In this document: piece after piece, positions 29,589 to 35,338 of the stretch
Layout: every line of letters begins with the position of its first letter
Numbering within the stretch: position 1 is the first letter of the stretch
Translations under genes and position numbers: made by a program
Assembly (NCBI RefSeq): GCF_022513565.1
Contig: NZ_JAKWBE010000050.1
Span: 1-35,338, forward strand
DNA: 35,338 nucleotides
Reading direction: 5' to 3'
Source: Streptomyces gilvus
Lineage (GTDB): Bacteria > Actinomycetota > Actinomycetes > Streptomycetales > Streptomycetaceae
Notes under the pieces: generated by a model
The model's input: the letters and a program-made list of their open reading frames with translations, nothing else
Databases searched by the model: none
Told to the model about the DNA's origin: nothing

Positions 29589-30383
29589 GTGCCCGAACCC
29601 TCCAAGACGCCCTGGCCGGACGGCCTCCGCTTCGCCTTCGGCACGCTCACCGTGCTGCCCGTGAAGGTGACCCGCTGGGACCGGGACGCGGCCCGCGGCG
29701 GCATGCTGTGCGCCCCGGCCGCCGGGCTGGTCGTCGGCGGCTGCGCGGCCCTGGCCGGCGTGCTGCTGCTGGCGCTGGGCGCGGGCGCGCTGCTCGCCGC
29801 CGTCGCCTCCGCCGCCGTACCCGCCGTACTCACCCGGGGTCTGCACCTGGACGGCCTGGCGGACACCGCGGACGGGCTGGGGAGCGGGAAGCCCGCCGAG
29901 GACGCGCTGCGGATCATGAAGCAGTCGGACATCGGCCCGTTCGGGGTCGTCACCCTGGTCTTCGTCCTGCTGGCCCAGGTGGCCGCGCTGGCGCAGGCGT
30001 ACGGCGGCTCGTGGGGGCGGGGCGCGCTGGCCGCCGTCGTCTCGGCGACCGCGGCCCGGCTGGCCCTCACCCTCGCCGCGCGGGAGGGCGTGCCCGCCGC
30101 GCGGCCGGAGGGGCTGGGCGCGGCGGTCGCGGGAGTGGTTCCGCGGCGGGGCGCGGTGGCCGCGGCGGTCGTGGTGACCGGGCTCGCGGCCGGGGCGGGG
30201 GCGCTGCTGGGGACGTACGACATGGTCCGGGCGCCGGTGGCGGTGCTCGTCGCCGTCGCCGTCGCCGGACTCCTCCTGCGCCACTGCACCCGCCGCTTCG
30301 GCGGGGTGACCGGCGATGTGTTCGGAGGGCTCGCGGAGACGGCGGCGACCGTGTCGCTGCTGGTGCTGTCGTTGGGGCGTTAG
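29589..30383 (+). CDS. cobS: Adenosylcobinamide-GDP ribazoletransferase CobS
   Basis: This 264-aa membrane enzyme joins adenosylcobinamide-GDP to alpha-ribazole (phosphate), the last assembly step of B12. The signature HLDGLADTADGLG (about residues 86-98) with its acidic metal-binding residues is present, followed by IMKQSDIGPFGVV. Six or seven hydrophobic helices fit the family. The start is GTG 29589 (MPEPSKTPWPDGLRFAFGTLTVLP), apparently leaderless. It uses the products of CobU and CobT, encoded upstream, so the three late-pathway enzymes are in one 7.5-kb stretch, though not in one operon. It converges on the GH114-like gene with 17 bases between. Confidence 0.95.
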   Translation: MPEPSKTPWPDGLRFAFGTLTVLPVKVTRWDRDAARGGMLCAPAAGLVVGGCAALAGVLLLALGAGALLAAVASAAVPAVLTRGLHLDGLADTADGLGSGKPAEDALRIMKQSDIGPFGVVTLVFVLLAQVAALAQAYGGSWGRGALAAVVSATAARLALTLAAREGVPAARPEGLGAAVAGVVPRRGAVAAAVVVTGLAAGAGALLGTYDMVRAPVAVLVAVAVAGLLLRHCTRRFGGVTGDVFGGLAETAATVSLLVLSLGR

Positions 30384-30400
30384 GGTCCGATGCCCGGCGG

Positions 30401-31204
30401 TCAGCAGGGGCGGCGCCAGGCGTCCAGGTCGTACTTCTTGAGCATCGAGCTGAACCTCAGGCGCCGGGTCTCGGGGCAGAAGCGGCTCGTGGGAAGTTCG
30501 TACTCCACGTGGAAGACGGCCTTGTCCGCGGCGATGAAGGGTTTCATGGCGGCGCACTCGCCGTACTGCGCGCACTGTTCGTTGACCGCGAAGTCGAAGT
30601 CCTCGACGAGGGCCGGGATCTGGTCGAGGTCGTTCTTCAGGCCGACGGCCATGCCCCGGTCGTGGGCGAGCCGGGCGATCAGCCGGTTGTAGCGGAGCTG
30701 GTCGGCGGCCTTGAGGGGGAAGCCGGTGCTGTTCTTGTAGCCGTCCATGTTGTCCGGCTCCACCGCGTCGAAGCCCTTCTCGCGGCACATGTCGAGGCGG
30801 GCCGCCATCAGCGGTTCGAGGACGTCCGTCCGGCGGATGTCGAGCCAGCGTTCCCCCTTCCAGCCGTTGGATTTGCCGATCACCGAGCTCGGGAACTTCT
30901 TCGCGTCGGGCCGCCAGTCCTCCCATGCGCCGGTCGAGACGTAGCAGATGACCTTGCGGCCGTCGTCGTGCAGCGCGCTCACCGTGGCCCCGGACTGGTC
31001 GAAGCCGTCGATGTCGTAGACGGGCACGTCGACGGAGGTGTCGAGCCGGCCGTTGAGCTGCCACTGCCAGGCCACCCCGGGGCGCGGCCGCCAACGCCCG
31101 CCGGAAGAACCGGAGTTGGAGTCGGAGTCGGATCCGGAGTCGGTCGCGGTGCCGCAGCCCGCCAGCAGGAGAAGGGCGGCGAGCAGGAGTATCGGGCGTT
31201 TCAC
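30401..31204 (-). CDS. GH114-like (endo alpha-1,4-polygalactosaminidase family) lipoprotein
   Basis: This 267-aa exported protein has a lipoprotein signal (MKRPILLLAALLLLAGC, Cys17), a Ser/Asp/Gly-rich linker of about 25 residues, and a TIM-barrel-like domain of the GH114/spherulin-4 type. Characteristic segments are WQWQLNGRLDTSVDVPVYDID, KVICYVSTGAWEDWRPD, KGFDAVEPDNMDGY with the likely catalytic Asp, LKNDLDQIPAL and DFAVNEQCAQYGEC. The family cleaves galactosaminogalactan-type polymers in some organisms; the substrate here is unknown. GTG 31204 is chosen because GGAG lies six bases upstream and the signal peptide then starts at once. It is divergent from pepA. Confidence 0.88.
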   Translation of the reverse strand: MKRPILLLAALLLLAGCGTATDSGSDSDSNSGSSGGRWRPRPGVAWQWQLNGRLDTSVDVPVYDIDGFDQSGATVSALHDDGRKVICYVSTGAWEDWRPDAKKFPSSVIGKSNGWKGERWLDIRRTDVLEPLMAARLDMCREKGFDAVEPDNMDGYKNSTGFPLKAADQLRYNRLIARLAHDRGMAVGLKNDLDQIPALVEDFDFAVNEQCAQYGECAAMKPFIAADKAVFHVEYELPTSRFCPETRRLRFSSMLKKYDLDAWRRPC

Positions 31205-31442
31205 GGTGGGCTCCAGGTGTGGGGAGGTTCGCCCGAGGATGATCCCCGATCCCAGGTGAACACGCCCGCAGGAATGAGTGAACGCACGCACGCGCGTAGG
31301 CTCAGCGGCAGTGTTCGCCGCACCGGGGAAGGCCCCGCGGAAACCGCACCCTCAGGTCGCATCTGGGGTCGGCTGTCGGGCCCGGTCGACCCACACCGAT
31401 CGACCACAGGAACTTCACATTCGGAAGCGAGATTTCACCACC
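31205..31442. promoter_or_regulatory. Divergent control region of the GH114-like gene and pepA
   Basis: A TAGGCT at 31297 is a possible -10 box for pepA, which would give a leader of about 130 bases; I see no good -35. No hairpin or riboswitch motif is obvious. Confidence 0.3.
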
Positions 31443-32969
31443 GTGACTGCTCTCACTCTCAGCACCGCCGCGGCGCCCGGCCTGCGGGCCGACGCGATCG
31501 TGATCGGTGTCGCCAAGGGCGCGAAGAACCCGGTCGTCGCGCCGGGCGCCGAGGCCGTCGACAAGGCCTACGGCGGCAGCCTCGCCGGTGTCCTGGAAAC
31601 CCTCGGTGCCTCCGGCGCCGAGGGCGAGGTGACGAAGCTGCCCGCACCCTCCGGCTTCAAGGCCCCGCTCGTGCTGGCGGTCGGCCTGGGCACCGAGCCC
31701 GAGAAGGACGCCGGCTACGCCGCCGAGGCGCTGCGCAAGGCCGCCGGCGCCGCCGCCCGCGCCCTCACCGGCACCAAGAAGGCCGCCTTCGCCCTCCCCG
31801 TCGCCGACGCCACCGATGTCGGCGCGATCGGCGAGGGCGTGCTGCTGGGCGCGTACTCCTTCGACGTCTACAAGGAGAACGGCAAGGACCCGAAGGCGCG
31901 GAACGGCAAGGCGCCCCTCGCCGAGGCCACGCTGCTCGGCGCCAAGCCCCGGGACAAGGAGCACAAGGCCGCCGTCGAGCGGGCCGTCGCCGTCGCCGAG
32001 GAGCTCAACCGCGCGCGCGACCTCGTCAACACCCCGCCGAACGACCTGAACCCGGAGGCCTTCGCGGCGATCGCCGCGGCCGCGGCCAAGGAGCACGGCA
32101 TCAAGGTGCAGGTGCTCGACGTGAAGGCCCTGGAGAAGGGCGGCTACGGCGGCATCCTCGGTGTCGGCGCGGGATCGGCGTCGGGGCCGCGGCTGGTCAA
32201 GCTGTCGTACACCTCCTCCAAGGCGGACAAGCACCTCGCGTTCGTCGGCAAGGGCATCACCTACGACTCGGGCGGCATCTCGCTGAAGCCGGCCGGTCAC
32301 AACGAGACGATGAAGTGCGACATGAGCGGTGCCGCGGCGGTCTTCGCGGCCGTGGTCGCCGCCGCGCGTCTCGGCCTCGAGGTGAACGTCACCGGATGGC
32401 TGGCGCTCGCCGAGAACATGCCGTCCGGGTCCGCCACGCGCCCCGGTGACGTGCTGCGCATGTACAGCGGCAAGACCGTCGAGGTGCTCAACACCGACGC
32501 CGAGGGCCGGCTGGTGCTGGCCGACGCGCTGTGGGCCGCCTCGCAGGAGAAGCCGGACGCCGTCGTCGACGTCGCGACCCTGACCGGCGCGATGATGCTG
32601 GCGCTGGGCAGCCGGACCTTCGGGATCATGGCGAACGACGACGCGTTCCGCTCCGCCGTGCACGAGGCGGCCGAGGAGGTCGGCGAGCCGGCCTGGCCGA
32701 TGCCGCTGCCGGAGCACCTGCGCAAGGGCATGGACTCGCCCACCGCCGACATCGCCAACATGGGCGAGCGGATGGGCGGCGGCCTGGTCGCCGGTCTCTT
32801 CCTGCGCGAGTTCGTGGGCGAGGGCATCACCTGGGCCCACCTGGACATCGCGGGCCCGGCCTTCAACGAGGGCGGCCCCTTCGGGTACACCCCCAAGGGC
32901 GGCACGGGTACGGCGGTACGGACGCTGGTGCGGCTCGCGGAGCTGACCGCCGCCGGTGACCTGGGCTGA
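31443..32969 (+). CDS. pepA: Leucyl aminopeptidase PepA (M17 family)
   Basis: This 508-aa cytosolic enzyme removes N-terminal residues from peptides and works as a hexamer with two metal ions per subunit. The N-terminal domain (about 1-165) is the macro-like M17 region; the catalytic domain follows. Metal and active-site motifs are present: VGKGITYDSGGISLKPAG (metal Lys and Asp), KCDMSGAAAV and NTDAEGRLVLADAL, the M17 signature. I use GTG 31443 (MTALTLSTAAAPGL); its ribosome-binding site is weak (GGAAG or GAG about 11 or more bases upstream). A strong terminator separates it from lpdA. Confidence 0.95.
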   Translation: MTALTLSTAAAPGLRADAIVIGVAKGAKNPVVAPGAEAVDKAYGGSLAGVLETLGASGAEGEVTKLPAPSGFKAPLVLAVGLGTEPEKDAGYAAEALRKAAGAAARALTGTKKAAFALPVADATDVGAIGEGVLLGAYSFDVYKENGKDPKARNGKAPLAEATLLGAKPRDKEHKAAVERAVAVAEELNRARDLVNTPPNDLNPEAFAAIAAAAAKEHGIKVQVLDVKALEKGGYGGILGVGAGSASGPRLVKLSYTSSKADKHLAFVGKGITYDSGGISLKPAGHNETMKCDMSGAAAVFAAVVAAARLGLEVNVTGWLALAENMPSGSATRPGDVLRMYSGKTVEVLNTDAEGRLVLADALWAASQEKPDAVVDVATLTGAMMLALGSRTFGIMANDDAFRSAVHEAAEEVGEPAWPMPLPEHLRKGMDSPTADIANMGERMGGGLVAGLFLREFVGEGITWAHLDIAGPAFNEGGPFGYTPKGGTGTAVRTLVRLAELTAAGDLG

Positions 32970-32984
32970 CAACGACCCGGTCGA

Positions 32985-33021
32985 GGGGGCTCCGCACGCG
33001 GGTAGCGCGGAGCCCCCTTTT
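32985..33021 (+). terminator. Intrinsic terminator of pepA
   Basis: GGGGGCTCCGC (32985-32995) pairs with GCGGAGCCCCC (33007-33017), an 11-bp perfect stem followed at once by TTTT (33018-33021), 15 bases after the pepA stop. Confidence 0.92.
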
Positions 33022-33211
33022 CGATGAGCGCTCAACTGAACGTGGGACGTCTCACACACCGGCCCGGCGTCTCGTTCACCCCTGACAAGTGCGAAGATGG
33101 GCCACGGCAGGACAGGGCCCCCACCACAGGGCCGAAGACAAGAGCGGCCGGACACCAGCCGCCGACCGGTCACCGCAGACCGGCGTGGCGCACATGCATG
33201 GAGGACGTGAC

Positions 33212-34600
33212 GTGGCGAACGACGCCAGCACCGTTTTCGACCTAGTGATCCTCGGCGGTGGTAGTGGCGGTTACGCCGCGGCCCTGCGCGGGGCGCAGCT
33301 GGGCCTGGACGTCGCCCTGATCGAGAAGGACAAGGTCGGCGGTACCTGCCTGCACCGGGGATGCATCCCCACCAAGGCCCTGCTGCACGCGGGCGAGATC
33401 GCCGACCAGGCCCGCGAGAGCGAGCAGTTCGGCGTGAAGGCCTCCTTCGAGGGCATCGACATCGCGGGAGTCCACAAGTACAAGGACGGCGTGATCTCGG
33501 GCCTGTACAAGGGCCTGCAGGGTCTCGTCGCCTCCCGGAAGGTGACGTACATCGAGGGCGAGGGGCGGCTGTCCTCCCCCACCTCCGTCGACGTCAACGG
33601 ACAGCGCGTCCAGGGCCGTCACGTCCTGCTGGCGACCGGCTCCGTGCCGAAGTCGCTGCCGGGCCTGGAGATCGACGGCAACCGGATCATCTCCTCCGAC
33701 CACGCCCTCGTCCTGGACCGCGTGCCGAAGTCCGCGATCATCCTGGGCGGCGGTGTCATCGGCGTCGAGTTCGCCTCCGCCTGGAAGTCCTTCGGTGCGG
33801 ACGTCACCGTCATCGAGGGCCTCAAGCACCTCGTCCCGGTCGAGGACGAGAACTCCTCGAAGCTTCTCGAGCGCGCGTTCCGCAAGCGCGGCATCAAGTT
33901 CAACCTCGGCACCTTCTTCTCGAAGGCCGAGTACACCGCCGACGGTGTCAAGGTCACCCTCGCCGACGGCAAGGAGTTCGAGGCCGAGATCCTGCTGGTC
34001 GCCGTCGGCCGCGGCCCGGTCTCGCAGGGCCTCGGCTACGAGGAGCAGGGCGTCGCGATGGACCGCGGCTACGTCCTGGTCGACGAGTACATGCGCACCA
34101 ACGTCCCCACCATCTCCGCCGTCGGCGACCTCGTCCCGACGCTCCAGCTCGCGCACGTCGGCTTCGCCGAGGGCATCCTGGTGGCGGAGCGTCTGGCCGG
34201 CCTCAAGGCCGTCCCGATCGACTACGACGGTGTCCCCCGGGTCACGTACTGCCACCCGGAGGTCGCCTCCGTGGGCATCACCGAGGCCAAGGCCAAGGAG
34301 ATCTACGGCGCGGACAAGGTCGTCGCTCTGAAGTACAACCTCGCGGGCAACGGCAGGAGCAAGATCCTGAACACCTCGGGCGAGATCAAGCTCGTCCAGG
34401 TCAAGGACGGTGCCGTGGTCGGCGTCCACATGGTCGGCGACCGCATGGGCGAGCAGGTCGGCGAGGCCCAGCTGATCTACAACTGGGAGGCGCTGCCCGC
34501 CGAGGTGGCCCAGCTCATCCACGCCCACCCGACGCAGAACGAGGCGCTCGGCGAGGCCCACCTGGCCCTGGCCGGCAAGCCGCTGCACGCGCACGACTGA
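33212..34600 (+). CDS. lpdA: Dihydrolipoyl dehydrogenase (E3)
   Basis: This 462-aa flavoprotein reoxidises dihydrolipoyl groups of 2-oxo-acid dehydrogenase complexes with NAD. The FAD-binding GGGSGGYAAA (about residues 15-24), the redox disulfide Cys46/Cys51 in GGTCLHRGCIPTK, the NAD-binding GGGVIGVEFA and the C-terminal HAHPTQNEALGEA with the catalytic His-Glu pair are all present. I use GTG 33212, which has GGAGG seven bases upstream; the ATG at 33194 overlaps that site. sucB, encoding the E2 partner, follows 60 bases downstream and is probably in the same operon. Confidence 0.96.
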   Translation: MANDASTVFDLVILGGGSGGYAAALRGAQLGLDVALIEKDKVGGTCLHRGCIPTKALLHAGEIADQARESEQFGVKASFEGIDIAGVHKYKDGVISGLYKGLQGLVASRKVTYIEGEGRLSSPTSVDVNGQRVQGRHVLLATGSVPKSLPGLEIDGNRIISSDHALVLDRVPKSAIILGGGVIGVEFASAWKSFGADVTVIEGLKHLVPVEDENSSKLLERAFRKRGIKFNLGTFFSKAEYTADGVKVTLADGKEFEAEILLVAVGRGPVSQGLGYEEQGVAMDRGYVLVDEYMRTNVPTISAVGDLVPTLQLAHVGFAEGILVAERLAGLKAVPIDYDGVPRVTYCHPEVASVGITEAKAKEIYGADKVVALKYNLAGNGRSKILNTSGEIKLVQVKDGAVVGVHMVGDRMGEQVGEAQLIYNWEALPAEVAQLIHAHPTQNEALGEAHLALAGKPLHAHD

Positions 34601-34660
34601 CCCTCGGTCGACGAACGCGACGACTCAGACTTCCGCAATTCGTAAGGAGCAACCGAAACC

Positions 34661-35338
34661 ATGGCGGTTTCCGTAACCCTTCCGGCGCTCGGCGAGAGCG
34701 TCACCGAGGGCACTGTCACCCGCTGGCTGAAGGCCGAGGGGGAGCGCGTCGAGGCCGACGAGCCGCTGCTCGAGGTCTCGACCGACAAGGTCGACACCGA
34801 GATCCCCTCCCCCGCCGCCGGTGTCCTCGCCTCCATCAAGGTCGCCGAGGACGAGACCGTTGAGGTCGGCGCCGAGCTGGCCGTCATCGACGACGGCAGC
34901 GGCGCGCCCGCGGCCGCCCCGGCCCCCGCCGCCGAGCCCGCCCCGGCCGCCGAGCCGGAGCCGGCCCCGCAGGCCGCCGCCCCCTCCACCGAGCAGGCCG
35001 CCCCGGCGCCCGCTCCCACCGCCGAGGCCGCGTCCGGCGGCGGCTCCGCCGAGGGCACGGACGTCGTCCTGCCCGCGCTCGGCGAGTCCGTCACCGAGGG
35101 CACCGTCACCCGCTGGCTGAAGTCGGTCGGCGACTCCGTCGAGGCCGACGAGCCGCTGCTCGAGGTCTCCACGGACAAGGTCGACACCGAGATCCCGGCG
35201 CCCACCTCCGGTGTGCTCCTTGAGATCACGGTCGGCGAGGACGAGACCGCCGAGGTCGGCGCCAAGCTCGCCGTCATCGGCGCTCCCGGTGCCGCCCCGG
35301 CCGCCGCTCCGGCTCCGGCCGCGCCCGCGCCCGCCGCC
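34661..35338 (+). CDS. sucB: 2-oxoglutarate dehydrogenase E2 (dihydrolipoyl succinyltransferase), partial
   Basis: Only the first 226 codons are in the window. Two lipoyl domains are complete, with lipoylated lysines at Lys43 and Lys173 in TDKVDTEI, joined by an Ala/Pro/Glu-rich linker (about residues 80-130). A second Ala/Pro linker is starting at the window edge. The peripheral-subunit-binding and acyltransferase domains must lie beyond. AAGGAG about 11 bases before the ATG is the ribosome-binding site. Actinobacterial proteins of this type serve pyruvate or 2-oxoglutarate dehydrogenase, and the E2 assignment to 2-oxoglutarate rests on context with lpdA and on recalled gene order. Confidence 0.92.
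   Translation, partial: MAVSVTLPALGESVTEGTVTRWLKAEGERVEADEPLLEVSTDKVDTEIPSPAAGVLASIKVAEDETVEVGAELAVIDDGSGAPAAAPAPAAEPAPAAEPEPAPQAAAPSTEQAAPAPAPTAEAASGGGSAEGTDVVLPALGESVTEGTVTRWLKSVGDSVEADEPLLEVSTDKVDTEIPAPTSGVLLEITVGEDETAEVGAKLAVIGAPGAAPAAAPAPAAPAPAA
34691..35196 (+). repeat. Duplicated lipoyl-domain coding segments
   Basis: The 116-bp segments 34691-34806 and 35081-35196 are offset by exactly 390 bases and differ at about 13 positions by hand count. They encode the core of the two lipoyl domains and reflect tandem domain duplication. Confidence 0.85.

Noticed and set aside
31302..33173. Long minus-strand open frame opposite pepA
   Set aside because: pepA has full M17 motifs and a terminator on the plus strand; the antisense translation is compositionally biased.
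1..35338. CRISPR array, tRNA, rRNA, prophage, insertion sequence or biosynthetic cluster
   Set aside because: I looked for direct-repeat arrays, transposase or integrase motifs, cloverleaf-like sequences and polyketide or peptide synthetase motifs and saw none.

Overview
The window is high-GC actinobacterial chromosome, almost certainly Streptomyces. Third codon positions are strongly G/C, GTG starts are common, many genes look leaderless, and the gene set and order match the core-chromosome block I recall from S. coelicolor (about SCO2148 to SCO2181; recalled, not looked up). It reads as conserved core, with no phage, insertion sequence, CRISPR array, rRNA or tRNA visible.

Layout. (1) 1-9.4 kb: the two halves of the cytochrome bcc-aa3 respiratory supercomplex on the minus strand, ctaE-qcrC-qcrA-qcrB and ctaC-ctaD-ctaF. 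Between them is a convergent pair: a small orphan receiver-like protein and an L,D-transpeptidase lipoprotein. (2) 9.6-16.6 kb: sulfur, Fe-S and cofactor genes: a cysteine desulfurase fused to a TusA-like domain, an A-type Fe-S carrier (erpA) and the Fe-S enzyme quinolinate synthase (nadA). An adenosine-kinase-like PfkB kinase, a very small ORF and a large acidic single-pass membrane protein lie among them. Part of this order (oxidase, adoK, membrane protein, HesB) also occurs in Mycobacterium tuberculosis near Rv2193-Rv2204c. (3) 16.6-22.8 kb: a LuxR-type two-component pair, PspA with its PspAA partner, a DUF3043 membrane protein coupled to a CmoM-like methyltransferase that apparently starts at CTG, an HtrA-type lipoprotein protease, and a 70-aa protein. 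This is an envelope-stress-flavoured block. (4) 22.8-31.2 kb: three late cobalamin genes (a degenerate metallo-beta-lactamase/CobU fusion, cobT, cobS), mixed with a small methyltransferase, an MprF-like aminoacyl-lipid transferase, a rhomboid-like protein, an undescribed histidine-rich membrane protein and a GH114-like lipoprotein. (5) 31.4 kb to the end: pepA, lpdA and the start of sucB, whose two lipoyl domains are visible before the window cuts it.

The genes link respiration (bcc-aa3), the Fe-S and sulfur supply it needs, NAD and B12 cofactor synthesis, the 2-oxo-acid dehydrogenase that feeds the chain, and envelope maintenance. I do not see a wholly new multi-gene system. The strongest leads are perfect palindromes over the start codons of ctaE and the cobU fusion, a dense set of TGAC/GTCA half-sites at the nadA promoter, two domain fusions, a membrane protein with a possible intramembrane metal site, a rhomboid-like gene beside an MprF-like gene, a 66-bp minisatellite inside a gene, and an unusually consistent set of leaderless promoters.
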